Shown here piece after piece: positions 1 through 12,623 of a stretch of DNA of 64,000 bases; positions within the stretch are counted from its first letter, which is position 1, and every line of letters starts with the position of its first letter. Location: the NCBI GenBank assembly GCA_019448385.1, contig JAGTXO010000033.1, positions 263,001 through 327,000 of the forward strand, written 5' to 3'. Source of the DNA: Diacronema lutheri. Lineage: Eukaryota > Haptophyta > Pavlovophyceae > Pavlovales > Pavlovaceae. The position numbers were made by a program, and so were the translations under genes. The notes under the pieces are model-generated. The model did not search any database. It saw only the letters and a list, made by a program, of their open reading frames with translations, and was not told where the DNA came from.

Positions 1-1202
1 TCAGTGAGGGAACCGTCCGAGTCATTGAGCTGCAGCACGCATGCGGTGCCGTCCATCTCACACAGCGCGTAGACGAGGTGAGCGGCGCGCGAGGGCTGCG
101 GCGCGCGGGAGCGGCGCGAGAGGGCGGCGCGCGGCGGTGGGGCACACACCGCGCGGATGAGACGGCAAAAGGTGGAAAGGCGGAAAGGCGAATTTTTGGC
201 GAATTCCAACGCTCGTCGCCAGCCATGGCCGAGTGCTTGCGCGACGCGCGTGCCACGCGTGCGCATGGCGCGTGCCCGGCGCGTGCACGCGGCCGCGGCG
301 CGTTGGCCCGCCTGCGCGGCGCGGCGTGGCGCAGCGCGCACGGGCGAGAAGCAAATGTGTCGGGGGCCGGCGCCCTCCCGCGCCCTCCAGTGGCGCGTGG
401 CGTTGGGCGCGCCGGCGAGCACGCCCTTGGCCGCGTCGTACGCGTACACGAGCACCGTGTCGAGGCCGAGGTCGGGCACGAGCGCCCACTTGCCCGCCCA
501 TGGGTCGACACGAACCGAATGTGGGTGAGCCGATGCCTGCCGATCTGCGAGGTGCGGCTTGGGATCATCGATCACGTGGTGCTTCGCGTCGGTCGCGGCG
601 CCGAGCGATCCGTCGGGAAGGACGGGGAGGACGCACACGCTGCCGCCCGCATAGTTGGCCGCGAGCACGTGCCGGCACGCGCGCCCGTCTGGCGCGGCGT
701 ACGCGGTACCTTGGCCGTTCGACGATTGCGCTCCGCCCAGGAGGGCAAGCGTCGCGTCGCGCGCGTCCGCAGCGACGGCGGAGACGGCGCCCTCGTGCGC
801 GACGTAAAGCACGTGCTTGCCCGTCGACGTGCTCGCGCTCACAAACGATGGGTTGGCCCCCACCTTGAGCGGCTCGCCGACCGCGGCGGCGGCAGTGCGC
901 GACGGCGAGATGCGGAAGGCGAAGACACTCTCAGAACCGCCGCCGGTGCCGACGATGACGAGCGGGCCGGTGCGGCAGCCGCCGGCAAGCCAGCGCGCGG
1001 TCTCGTCCATCGCCTCGATCTGCTCGCGCAGCGACGCCATCTCCGCCGCGATCGCCTCCACGCCGCGCGCGGTCGACGACGCGGCGAGCGCCTCCGCGGT
1101 CGGCGTGTCAGGCTTTGGCTTCTCGAGGTAGTCGTTGTACAGCCAGAGCGCGGCGCCCGCGTAGCACGCGCCGATCACGGCGGCGTTGCCCAGGTTGTCC
1201 AT
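1..1202 (-). CDS. 6-phosphogluconolactonase-like (lactonase beta-propeller) protein, partial at left edge
   Basis: Two exons are visible: 342-1202 with the ATG at 1202, and 1-95, which continues off the window. The intron at 96-341 has donor GTGCGC and acceptor GCAG, phase 0. The N-terminus has a membrane-anchor-like stretch (AAVIGACYAGAALWLY) and then a helical segment. The rest resembles the seven-bladed lactonase family (YbhE/Pgl, 3-carboxymuconate cyclase type): HPHSVRVDPWAGKWALVPDLG, and after splicing GAGPRHICFSP joined to HLVYALCEMDGTA, which is the family's GPRH plus YVxNE-like blade. Family enzymes hydrolyse 6-phosphogluconolactone, but the family is functionally mixed, so the substrate is uncertain. 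It diverges from the URB1 gene. Confidence 0.7.
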   Translation of the reverse strand, partial: MDNLGNAAVIGACYAGAALWLYNDYLEKPKPDTPTAEALAASSTARGVEAIAAEMASLREQIEAMDETARWLAGGCRTGPLVIVGTGGGSESVFAFRISPSRTAAAAVGEPLKVGANPSFVSASTSTGKHVLYVAHEGAVSAVAADARDATLALLGGAQSSNGQGTAYAAPDGRACRHVLAANYAGGSVCVLPVLPDGSLGAATDAKHHVIDDPKPHLADRQASAHPHSVRVDPWAGKWALVPDLGLDTVLVYAYDAAKGVLAGAPNATRHWRAREGAGPRHICFSPVRAAPRRAAQAGQRAAAACTRRARAMRTRGTRVAQALGHGWRRALEFAKNSPFRLSTFCRLIRAVCAPPPRAALSRRSRAPQPSRAAHLVYALCEMDGTACVLQLNDSDGSLT

Positions 1203-1396
1203 CGTGCTTCGCCCCGCCAAACCGCCGCCTGGCGCCGATGAGAACGCGCGCGACAGGCGGGCGCGGTGCGCGCCGAGCGCGCGCGCCAGGAGCGACATTG
1301 CGTTTTTCGTGTTTTGTTGGGGGGCTTGCGCAGTGGCCGGCGTGCCGCGCCGCGCGCCGGGCCACGTGAACGCGGACGCGGCTGCGGACGGGCGAG
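1203..1396. promoter_or_regulatory. Divergent intergenic region, lactonase gene / URB1
   Basis: These 194 bp separate the start codons of two oppositely transcribed genes. A palindromic E-box CACGTG lies at 1363-1368, about 30 bp before the URB1 ATG, and a T-rich stretch (GTTTTTCGTGTTTTG) lies around 1301-1318. In other eukaryotes E-boxes often mark ribosome-biogenesis genes; a role here is inference. Confidence 0.35.
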
Positions 1397-4300
1397 ATGG
1401 GGTCGACCGAGCTGCGTGCGCTCATGGGGCCCGTCAACCCGGAGGCGGTGGTGGGGATGGACCTTCGCCACCTCGTCGATCTGGGCGAGCAAGGGCTCGA
1501 CCTCCTCCTCGCGGGCGTCGACGCGTTCCGACGCCGCGTCGAATCGCGCGGCGTCGGCGCGGCGCTCGCGGCCGACTACGCGGCGCTCTCACCACGGTGG
1601 GCGGAGGTGCACGACGCGTGGGACGCGTTCGCGCGCGCGGAGAACGCTCGCGGCGTGGGCGCCGCCGTCCGTCTGCTCGCCGCCCTCCTCGAGTCGGCGA
1701 GCGCCGGCGGGCACGACGATACGCGCCCACCCGCGGGCACGCGAGCGCCCGCCGTCGGCGCGCGCGCGCGCGAGCTGTGGCACGCGCGCGGCGCCGAGCT
1801 CGTCGCGCAGCTCGGCACGGGCAAGCTCGCGCTCGTCGTGCCCGCGCTCGTCCTCCTCCGCGCCCTTGTCCGCGCGCACCGCCCGCTCGCGAGCGCGCTC
1901 GCTGCGACCGTCGACGGCGCGGCGCTGCGCTTGGGCAACCTCGCGCGGCACGCGCCGGCCGCGGGCGCGGCGGCGCGCGACGGCGGCGGCGATGGCGCGG
2001 GCGTGGTGGCGCGGCAGGCGGGCGACAAGGCCAAGGCAGGCGCTGCGCACGCCGCCGGCGCGCCACCTCCCAAGCGCGCGCGCGCAGCCGCCGGCGCGCC
2101 GGACGCCGTCGCGCCCGTCGACAGCGTGCGCCCAGCCGAGCGTGCCGCGGGCGGCGGCGCGCGCGTGGAGAGCGGCGGAGGTGGCGGCAGCGCGATCGAC
2201 GCGCTCGCGTCGCTCGTCACCGAGCTGCTCGACGTCTCCGCCTCCGACAGCGCCCTCGCGCGCGCGCTCTGCTCTGAACGCTTGCGTCCCCTCGCCCAGC
2301 CCGCCATGCGCAATGCCGTACACCTGAGCGCGCGCGCGCTCGGCGCGTTCGCGGCGGCGCTCGACGAGGCGGCTGCGCGCAACCGCGCCGTGCCCGTCAA
2401 GGCCAAGCTCGGGCTCTTCACGCCGTCCGCCCTTCTCGCGCTCGCCGCCGCGCACGACGCGGCCACCGCCGAGGCCAACGCGATCGCACGCGAGCGCGGC
2501 CGCGCGCGCGCCGCGCCGGCGGCCGCGCCGGCGGCCGACGGCGCGCGCGCGCGCGCGGACGCGCTCGCGTGCGCGGTTGCCGCGGTGCACGCGCTCCTAA
2601 TGGGGTACTGCTCTTTACTCAGCGCCGCTGCAGCCAAGCAGACCGCGGACAGTGAGCAAATGGCGGCGATGGCCGCACGAGCGGCCGAGCAGCGCGGCGC
2701 GGGCGCGCGCGGTGGTGCAGGCGGCGGGAACGGCGCGGGCGGCGCGCGAGCGCGCGGCGTGCGCGGCGTGGCGGTCGGCGGTCCGCTCGGCGCGCTGCTC
2801 CGCTTCTGCGTGGCGCTTCGGCCGGCGAGCAACGCAGCGCACGCCACGTGGGTCTGTGCGGCGATTGGCGGGCGCGCGCGAATCGGCGCGAGCTACTTCG
2901 CTGCAGCTCCCGTCGGCATTGAGCCGCTGCGCCTGAGCGTGAGCTGGCTGCAGGCCTGCTCGTTCCTCACGCGCGTCGTGCTCCACGCCGCGCGCGCGCG
3001 CGGCGCGGACGCGGCGACGGCGGACGGCGGCGACGGGCGCGGCGAGGCGACGGGCGGCGGCATCGCCGCGGCGCGGTGCGCGTTCGCCGCGGGCCTCAAC
3101 CGCGCCGTCGCGTCTCGCGCGCTGCAGCACCCCGCCGCGCTCGTCCGGCTGAGCGTCAGCTCGGCGCTGTGCGCGCTCGCAATTGCCCTCGTCGACGAGC
3201 TGCGCGCTTCGTCAACGAGCGCGCGCCGAGACGCGGTGCGCGCCGAGGCGGCCAAGCTGCTGCCCGACGGGCAGGTCCTTCTCGCGCTGCGGCACAAGGC
3301 CGCCGAGGCGGGCAGTGCGTGCGCGCGCCGCGCGGCGGACGGCACGCCGGACGACGTTGGCGCGCGCCGTGCGGTCGGCGTGCACGCGCTCGTGCAGAGC
3401 CGCGCGCTCATGCTGTTGGAGGCGCTTGGGCTGCTGCTGCCGCGTGCCTTCTCCGAGCTCGCCTTTGATGCGCGCAAGCTGCTCCTGCTTCCAGCGCCTT
3501 CTTTTCCTCCACGCGACTCGGCCGCCCATGCGCCGTCCGGCAATGGCGCGACGAGTGGCGTCGGCGCGTCGCGCGCCACCGGCGGGTCGGGCGCGGGCGC
3601 CGGGCTCGCGCGCATGGAGCCGCTCGTGCAGGTGGGCACGTTACGCCTCGTCGCGCTCGCCGCCGGCTCGGCGCAGGTCGATCAGAAGTGGTTTGGCCTC
3701 GCCGGCGCCGGCGCATCCGAGAATGGCGCGAGCGGTGGCGATGGCGGCGGCGAGAGTGCGCTCGAGGCACTCTTCGCGCTCCTCGGCGCCGACCGCCACG
3801 CCGCCGCTGCGCCGCGCGCGCGCGGCGCGAGCGGCGCGCGCGCGCACGTCGTCGCCGCCGCGCAGAGCCTCGCGTTGCGCCTGCTCGTGTCGTCGGGCTG
3901 CTTTGACGGCAGCGGGTGCGCCTCTGTCGACGCGCACGTCCACGCCGACTGTGCTGCCGGCGCGGCCGCGCGCGGCGCGCGCGCGCGCGCGCGCGACGGC
4001 GGACGCAGCGGCGCGGCAGAGGCGGAGGCGGAGGTGTGGGTGGGAGGCTTGCTGCCCGCGACGGTGCCGGTGCTGCGCTGGCTTGTCGCGTGCGCCGCCG
4101 AACGCGCTGCGCCCCTCGCGCAGCGCGCGCGCGCCGCCGAGGCGCGCGCGCACGAGTGGACGGTGCGCGCGCGCGCGCGCGAGGCGGGCGCGGCGGCGCG
4201 CGGCGCGCGCGGCGGCCGCACCGAGGCGCTTGATGGCGGTCGCGGCGCTGACGCGTCGCCGGGCGCGCCGCCGTTCGTCGCGGGCACGGCCTCGCTCTCG

Positions 4301-7300
4301 GCTGTTGCGATGGCGGCGATCGCGCACGCGGACCGCCTCGGCGGCGCATTCTGCGCGCGCGCCGTCGCGGCCGCGGCCGTGGCCGCGGGCGGCGACGGCG
4401 GCGACGGCGGCTGCGGCGGCGGCGGCGGCGCGCGCGCCGCGCCGCCGTTGGCCGCGCGCGCTTCGCGCGGCGCGCGCGCCGCAGCGCTTGCCGCCGCGTA
4501 CGTGAACGTGACTTTGATTCGCGTGGCGCACCGTTCCACGTCCGGTCCCGCCGTGTTCGCCGCCGCGCTGTCCGCCGCGCGCGCCGAGCGGAACGACGCG
4601 GTGGCCGCGGCGAGGGAGGCCGGCGACGGCGCGGCGGAGGCGGCAGCGATGGCGCGCGCGGCGTGCGCGGACGCGCTTCTCGAGCCGCTCGAGCGGCATC
4701 TCGTCGCGGTGTGCGCCGAGTTCGCCGCCGCGGAAGAGGAGGCGACGGCGGTCAAGGCGGCGAGCGAAGCGCGCGCCTTTGCGACGGCGACGGCGGCTGG
4801 CGGCGTGTCGGCAGGCGGCAGCGGCGAGCGCGATGGCGGTGGCGTTGAGCACGCCGGCTCGCTACGCGAGCTCGTGCTCGCGGGCGCGCGCGCCGCGCTC
4901 GCGACGGCGGGCGAGCGCGCGCGCGGCGACGGCGGTCCGTCGATCGCGCGCGACTTTGAGCTGCCGCTCGATGATCGGCTGCTTGTGCTCGCCGCTGCGC
5001 AGCTGCAGCCGACCCAACCGACCCAACCGACCCAACCGACCGACCGCGTGCAGCCATGCCGCGCGCCAGCGCTCGCATGCGCGCCGCTGCGCGCTTTCGC
5101 GTTTGACGAAGCCCTCGCCCTCGCCCTCGCGGCCACGTGCCGCCGCCTGCGCGCACACGCCGCCGGCAGCGGCACGTCCGAGCGCGTGCGCGCCGACGCG
5201 AGCGCGCAGGGCGACGACGCGCTTGGCGGCGAGGCGAACGGTATCGCCGGCGACGGCGCGCGCGCGCAGCAGCTGCACGGCGTCGACGGTGCCGCCGTCG
5301 GCGGCGCCGTCGGCGGCGATGCCGACGAAGATGCCGACGGAGATGCCGACGAAGATGCCGACGATGCGGCCTGCCTTGACAGTCCCGCGGCGCTCGGCGC
5401 GCCTCTTGCCGCCCTGCACGCGCAGCTGCGCGCCGCGCGCGCCGAGCCGCGGCGTGCGCCGCGCGCCGAGGATGACAGCGGCCGACGACTCGACGCGCCA
5501 CAGCGCCGCGTTGCCGTTGGGCTGGGCGGCGCGCGCGCGCCGCTCGCGAGCGCGCACGCCGCGATGCTCGTGCGCAGCGCGTCCGACGCGCTCTGCGCCG
5601 CGGCGTCGGCGCGCTCGCGCGACGCGGCGCGCGCGTGCGCGGCGGTGCGCGCGAGCGGCGCCCTCGGATGCGCGGTGCTCGAGCGCCTCGCCGTGACGGA
5701 CGACGGCGGCATCGACGGGAGCGACCGGGCCGCGGCCGCGGCTCCGCGCGCGCCGGTCGTCGACGGGCCGCGCGGCGCGTGCGATCGCGACGAGCGCGCG
5801 CACGAGGCGGCGCGAGCGCTGCATCTGCTCCTCGGCGCGCACAGCGAGCTGCACGCCGCAGCGATGCGTGCGCTCGCGCCCGACAAGCCGCCGACGCGCG
5901 CGGACGAGGCGTCGGGCCAGTCGGCGCGGCGCGTCTTGCGCGCGGCGGCGGCCAGCGCGGCGGTGGGCGATGCGGCGGTCGAGGCGGTGCTTGACACGGC
6001 CGTCGCCATCGCGCTCGGCTGGCCCGTGCGTGAGCTGCTCGACGCCCACGACGACGACGATGCATACGATAGCGACGACGGGAACAAGACGGGCGACGCC
6101 GCCTCCACTCGCACCGCCGGGAGCGACGCGGCGCAGGCCGCGCGCCCACCGCTGCTGCCTCGCCCGCGTGCCGCGGCACGCGCTCGCGGAGGCGCGCGCG
6201 TGGACGCGACCGTCGCGGCCTTCGCCGGCGCGTGCGCGCGCGTGCACGCAGCTGCGGACGCGGCCCAAAAGCGGCGCGCGCGAGACGAGGCGACGGGGCA
6301 CACGGCGGCGCGAAGCACGGACAGCGCGCAGCCCCACGGGGTGCGCGCGGGCTCGGACGGCACGCGGCAGCTCGCCGCCGCGGTCGTCGCGGTCTTCGCG
6401 CCGCTTGCCGACGCGGCGGTCCGCGCCCTCTGCGCGGCGGCCGCGGGCGCGCCCGCAGATCCGCCGCGCGGCGATCCGCCCGCAGATCCGCCGCGCGGCG
6501 ATCCGCCGGTAGACCCGCGCGCGGACGGCGACATGGACGGCGACATGGACGGTGATGTCGACGGCGCTGTCGACGGCGCTGGCGCGCGCAAGCGACGGCG
6601 GCGCGATCGCACGGGCGGCGAGCCGGCGGGCTCGCCGCCGCCGCCGCCGTCGATGTCGGCGTGCGCTGTCCGCGTCGCGTGCGTCCTCGCGCCGCTGCTG
6701 CCAGCCCGCCGCGTCCGCGCGCTCGTCGCTCTGATCGCGCGCGGCGCGCCCGGACATGTCGGACGTACCGGACATGTCGGACATGTCGGACACGCGATGG
6801 CGTCGGGCGGCGCAGCGGGCGAGCAATGGCCGGCGCCTTGTCCGCCGCTCGCTCCGCTCGTGCGCGCGCTGCCCGCGCTGCTGCGCGCGCTCAGCGCGGC
6901 GCACGCCGCCGAGCGCGCCGCGCCGTTCGCGCACGCCGCCGGCGACTGGGCCGAGCGTTACACAATGGCCGACGGCCAAAATGGGAGCGTGCGGCACGAT
7001 GGCGGCGGCGCGGAGGGTGGTGCGCTCGCGCGGCCCCTCGACGACGCGCTGTGGGGCCAACTCGTCTTGCTCGAGGCGGGCGCGGAACCGGGCGCGGGCG
7101 TGGACGTGGCTGGCGGCGCGCAGCTGACGACGCGCGACGACAATGCACGCGCGTGCGCCGACGCCGACGACGGCGTTGACGCCGACGGCTCGCACGCGCA
7201 CCTCGCGCAGACCCTCGTCCTCGTCCTCGGCCCGAGCGCCGTGCAGCACGCGCGCCAAGCCGCGCGCGCCGGCGCGGCGTGCGCGGTGGCCGCTGCGGCG

Positions 7301-7819
7301 CCGAGCGTGGGCGCGCGCGCGTGGGCGCGGCTACTTGCCGGCGGCGGCGCGCGCGGCACGGTCCGGCGGCGCGCGCTGATCGGGCGGCTCGCCGCCGCCT
7401 CCGAGGCGCACGTGCACGCGGTTTGCCGTTTCCTCGAGAGCGCGGCCTTCTCGCGCGTGGACGGCGGCCTGTGGCGCGACGAAGCGGCGGCCTGGCCGAG
7501 CGCCGTCGCGGCACTCGCGCGCGCGCACGCGGCCGAGCTCGCGGCCGACGCGGTGCGCGCGGACTCCGAGTGCGCGCGCGACGGCGGCGGCGCGTGGCAG
7601 ATTGCGCTATGCGCGGCCCTCTGCCCTGTCCTGCGCGCCGGCCGGCACACGCGCGCGCGCGCCGCGCCGAGCGCAGCCGCGGGCTGCGTCGCGGCCGTGT
7701 GGGCGGCGCTCGGCGATGCGGCCGTGCTCGGCGAGCTCGCGACGCTCGAGCGCGCGCGCGGCGCGCGCGCGCCGGTCGACGTCGGTGGCGACGGCACGGC
7801 GGCGACGGCGGCGGCGGCG

Positions 7820-7860
<41 letters not shown>

Positions 7861-10800
7861 TGCGGCGCTCAACGTTGCGTCGGCGCTCGCGTGCGCGCGG
7901 CCGATGCGCGCGCCGACGCTCGCGGCCGTGCGCGCGCGCCTCGCCGCCGCCGTCGACTCACCGCTGCCCGCCGACGGCGCGCGCGCGGCGCGCCTCGCGC
8001 GCGCGCTCGGCGTGAGCGCGCGCGCGGCGGTGGCGGCGGGCGCGCGCGCGCGCGTCGGTGCGAGCGCGGAGGGCGCGGCGGCGGTGTGCTGGCTGGGCGA
8101 GGTGGTGCAGGCGTGCGCGGCGCTCGTCGAGCGCACGTGCAACGACCTTGCGCGCGCGCTCTCCGTCGGCGACGGCAGCGGCGCGCCGGCCGCGCGCGCC
8201 GGCGCGCGCGCCGGCGCGGGCTCGGACGCGGGGAGCTGGCATGCGCTCGCCGCGGCCGCCACGGCGGCGTCGGAGCTGCTCGTCGACGCATCGCAGCTGC
8301 TGCTGCTGCCGCCGCGCGCGCGCGTGCCGGCCGCCGCGCGCGCCGCGCTGCGCGCGAGCGCCGCGCCGCCGCCGGTCGCGACGGCGGGCGTGTGGGCGTC
8401 GGGCGCGGCGGCGTGGGCGGCGGCGGCATCGGCCGAGGCGCGTGGCGCCGGCGCCGGCGCGCTCGAGGCGATTGGGGTGGCCGTCGAGGCCGTGCGTCGC
8501 GCGCGCGCGCGCGCGCGCCGCGCGCTGGTCGCGCTCGAGGGGACGGCGATGAACGGGTTGGCCGGCTCGGCGCAGCACGCGGCGCTGCTCAGTGCGTCGC
8601 CTGCGCTCGCGCGGCTCGCGTGCGCGCCGCTCGCCGAGCGCGCGCGTGCCGGGCGCGCGCGCGCGCGCGACGCGCGCGACAGCGACGCCGGCGACGCCGA
8701 CGGGTCCGACATGTCCGACGGGTCCGACGGGTCCGACGGGTCCGACGGGTCCGACGGGTCCGATGGCAGCGTCGACGGCTGCACGTGGGCAGTGTGCGCG
8801 CTCAAGCGGTGGGAGGGGTCGGTGGCAATGATGGCGGCGCTTGAGCGGCGCGTGCCGGAACCGCGCGCGCATGCGCCGCTGGCCGGTGCGCCGCCGCTGC
8901 CGCCGCTGCCGCCGCTGCCGCCGCTGCCGCCGCCCGGCGGCGCGGCCGCCCACCGTTGGCCGGTGGGCGCCGCGCAGTCGAGCGCAGCCGCAGCATGGCT
9001 CGAGCTCGCGGCCGCGGCGACCGGCGTGGCCGCGCACGCCGAGCGCGGCGAGCGTGCGCGCGCGCGGCCGCTGCGACTGCCCCGCCTCGCAATCCTCGCC
9101 GCGTGCTGCGCGCCCGAGCCGCGCGCGCGCGCGCTCGGCCATGCCCTCGCGCACGCCGCGTGGCGCGACTGGATGGCCGACGCGCACGGCGCGCGCGCGG
9201 CGGACGTCTTGCCGTTCGACGGCGCCGAGCGCGCGGCGGTCGGCGCTCCGTCCGCGCCGCCGGCGGTGGCGGCTCGTGCCGATGCGCGCGGCGCGCGCTC
9301 GGCACGTGGCACCACCGCCGCCGACGGTGCGGACGAGGCGCGCGTTGACGCTGGCGCCTTGGCCGAGTTTGAGGCGAGATCGCCGTCTCTGTCGCCGCAC
9401 GAGGCGCGCACAGTCGTGCGCGCGATCGCGCGCATGCTGCCGGCTGGCGCGTCCAAGCCGGCGCATGGCAGCGGCGCGCCGCCGGACGCGCTGAGCGAGC
9501 TGCCCGTCGGCGCGGTCGCGTGGGTCGCGGCAGCCATGGACGGCTGCCACCTGCCCGCCTGCCTGGGCGGCGCGGACGTGTGCCGCGACTCGGACGGCGT
9601 GCGCCGCGTGCCGCGCTCGCGCGCGGCGGCGTCGAGCGCCGCGCTCTTCGACGAGTCCGACGCCGAGTCCGATACCGGCTCCGATAGCGCATCGGACTCG
9701 GACTCGGACTCGGAGCTGTCGGAACCGGACTCGGCCACGGACTGGGAGACGGCGTGCAGCGGCACGCACGGCGCTGTGCCGCACGCGGCGCAGCCGCGCG
9801 CGCAGCCGGCACACGGCGCGCACGAGCGCGCGGACGGCACGCGCGGCTCCGACTGGTGGGGCGCGCGCGATGGCGAGCCGGCGCGCGGCGGCGGCGGCGC
9901 GGCGTGGCGCGCGCTCGACTCGGGCGTGCTCTTGCTGTGCGCGCGCGCGCTGCTCGGCGGCGCGGCGCACGACTCGACGGCCGCGGCGAGCGGCGGCTGG
10001 CTCGCGCTCTGTGCCGCCGGCGCCGCCTCCCACCACGCGCACGTGCGCACGCTCGGCTTTGGCGGGCTCGGCTGCGCGCTCGGCCGTCTGCAGGCGAGCG
10101 GCCGCCTCTTCCGGGAGCGCGCGCAGCTCGAGCTGCTGCTGCGCGCGCTCAAGGACGGCGTGCTCGCGCCGCCGCCCGCCGCGCGCCTGCCGCGCGCCGT
10201 CGCCGCCTTCGCAGGCGCCGCCGCGTCAGTCCTCGCCAACCCGACGCACACGCTCTACGCACGACTGAACCGCGAATTGCTCGGCCGGCCGTGGCTCGAG
10301 CACTCGGAGATGCCCTCCTTCTTGCAGCTCTTCCACGGCGCGGGCGCGGGCGCGCACGCCGAACGCGGCTGGTACGCGCAGCACGTGCTGCTCCCCGGCA
10401 CGCGCGCGCGCTCGGCGACCGCGCGCCGGCTCGTCGCGGCGTCGGCGGCGGCGGCCGGCGGCGCCGTGGACGCCGCCGCTGTCGCCTCCGCCGCCGCCGC
10501 CGCCATGCGCGCCGAGCGCGCGGCGGCCGACGTGAGCGCCGAGCTCGCCGAGCTGTACTGCCGGCGGCACGTCGTCGAGCTCCTCTTCGCCTTCCTCGCC
10601 GCGCCGCTCGGCGGCGCGGGCGTGCCGCGCGCCGACGGCGGCGTCGGCGGCGAGCGCGCGCCGCCGACGCCGCCGCCGCTGCCGCCGCCCGGCGGCGTCG
10701 CCGTCGGCGCCGACGGCGCCGACGGCGACGCGCTGCGCGCGCGGCGCGCTGGCGGTTCTGCCGGCGCTTCGCGCGACCTCGCCGCCCTCTCAGGCCGCGG

Positions 10801-12238
10801 CGTGCTCGTCGATGCTTCCGCGCGCGCGTGCGCGCACGGCGCGTTGCTCGGCCTCCTCGAGGACGCGCCCACCGCTGTGCTGCTCGTGCGGCAGCGCGCG
10901 CTCCTGCCGTGGCTGCAGCAGGCGATCGGCGACGCGGCCGCGCTGCCGCGCATCGACGCGCGCGTCGCCGCCGCGCGGTGCGCCGAGAACGGCGCGTCGC
11001 TGCGCGCGCTGCTGCGCGCGGCGTGCGCGCGCGGCGCGGCGTGCGCGCGGCAGCTGTCGGCGCACTGTGCGCAGCTGTGGCTGCTGCTGCTCGCGCACGA
11101 GCACGCGGTGCTCACGCTCGCAGAGCGCGCCACCGAGCGCGACGCGCTGCCGGCCGCGGCCGACGCGCACACAGCCACCGCGCTGTTGCGCGCGTGCGCG
11201 CGCATGCGCGCGCGCGCGCACCGCTCGGCCTACGTGGCGCGCGAAGGCGAGGCGACGGCGGAGGCGGGCGCGCGAGGCGCGTGCGGCGCGACTGTTACGC
11301 TGCTCCGCGCCGAGCCGGTCTGGCGGCTCGTGCAAGTCGCCGGAGCGCTCGTTGCGGCGGCGCGCGCGCGCGCGCGCACGGGCACGGGCTCGCCCCACCG
11401 CGTCGCCGCCGTTGAGGGCGAGCGCGCGCTCTTTGAGGCGCTCGCAGACGCCGCGCGCACGCTGCCAGCGTGGCTGGTGCTGCGCGCGCGCGCCGCGGCG
11501 GATGACGCGCGCGCGCGCGAACGAATCGGCTGCTGGCTGGTGGCGCGAGCCGTCGGCGGGCGGCGGCGGTGGCGCTCGCCCGCAACGACGAGCAGTGCGC
11601 GCGCGCTGTGCGCCGCCCTGCGTTGGGTCGAAGCGCACGGCGTCGTGGGCCGAGTTGACGGCGCGTGCGGCGTCGCGCCCCACGCGGACGGCGCGCTGCG
11701 CGCAACGCTCGCCAACGCGTTGCAGGCCCTCCCTCTCATCTGCGCGGCGTGCGGCACGGACGGCAGCGAGAGCGCCTCGGCCGAGGCGAGGCGTCTGCTC
11801 ACGCGCAACGCGCTGCTGCTCCTCGCGCGCGAGGCCGCACGCCGCGACGCCCCGCTCGCCGTCGCCGTACACGTCAACGCGGCCGCGGCCGGCGGCGCGG
11901 AGGGCGCAGACGGCGCGCACGCTGCGCGGAGACGCGCGGTGCTCGCGCGCGCCGTGCCGCTGCTTCTGGACGCGTCGCGCGTGAGCGTCGATGCACACGG
12001 CGCGCAGGTCGCCGCGTGGGCCGCGGGCACGCTCGGCGCGCTGTGCGCCGTGCTGCTGCGCGGCGAGAGCGCGGCGGAGCTCGGCGAGCTCGTCGACGCC
12101 GGAGCGGGCGCCGCGCACGCCGAGTGCGACGCCAACAGCGCGGACGGCACGGATGCGGCCGACGGCGGCGCGCAGCGGGCCGCGCGCGCGGCAATCCGCG
12201 AGCTGAGCGCGCGCGTGCGCGCGGCGCTCGCAGCGTGA
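1397..12238 (+). CDS. URB1: URB1/NPA1-type nucleolar pre-ribosome assembly protein
   Basis: This is a single 3613-residue open frame without any needed intron. URB1/Npa1 is a large alpha-helical nucleolar scaffold required for early 60S subunit assembly. The clearest family match is the C-terminal URB1 domain at about residues 2830-3080: helices around GFGGLGCALGRLQ, then VLANPTHTLYARLNRELL, EMPSFLQLFHG and LYCRRHVVELLFAFL. An Npa1-like helical region lies around residues 470-1000 (HPAALVRLSVSSALCALAIA). It is far longer than human (about 2270) or yeast (about 1760) URB1 because of Ala/Gly/Arg-rich inserts: a PTQ repeat (about 5011-5040), an acidic DADEDADG repeat (5320-5360), a poly-Ala run (7800-7866), an SDG repeat (8702-8766) and a PPL repeat (8890-8935). 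Long open frames antisense to it are GC-bias shadows. Confidence 0.8.
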
Positions 12239-12623
12239 AAGGAGCCGGCCAATGCTCACAGTCGCTCACATTCGCGCCTTCGCTGCGACGGCTAGACGAG
12301 CTCGCTGACCCAGCGATCGACGCGCGCGGACGCTCACGACGGCCGACACGATGACACGCCCGGCCGCGCGGTGTTGCGCGCAGCTCCGGGCCAAGCACGA
12401 TGCCGCAGCCGCTGCCGCACCACCGCCGTCGACCCCTCTGATCACAGCGCGCACGGGCGTGGCCGAGCCGTCGGCCGACGCGCGGCATGGGCGAGGGGAA
12501 CTCAGTTCGGAGGTCGAGAGGGGAACTCTCAGTGAGCGCTTTTGCAGTTTTCTCTCTTTGCGCGTTTTAATAATCCCAGGGCCGAAGGTCGCGGCGTCGT
12601 TGAGGCACGACAGCGCGAGGGCG
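12239..12623. other. Intergenic region upstream of phytoene synthase
   Basis: There is no gene here. An 11-nt direct repeat GAGGGGAACTC occurs at 12493-12503 and 12518-12528. A TATA-like AT stretch (TTTTAATAAT, about 12565-12574) lies about 50 bp before the phytoene synthase ATG, unusual in such GC-rich DNA. These are candidate promoter elements only. Confidence 0.35.

Noticed and set aside
78-1241. A 387-codon plus-strand frame at the left edge
   Set aside because: The opposite strand encodes the lactonase-like protein with recognisable GPRH and propeller motifs and a consistent intron.
6958-10251. A 1097-codon open frame on the minus strand inside URB1, with others at 3682-6612 and 10790-12259
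   Set aside because: They are antisense to a frame with clear URB1 homology, have only Ala/Arg/Ser-rich composition with no conserved motif, and are expected where stop codons are rare.
12351-12623. Upstream in-frame Met for phytoene synthase
   Set aside because: It would add 91 non-conserved residues before an obvious signal peptide and place the TATA-like element inside the coding sequence.
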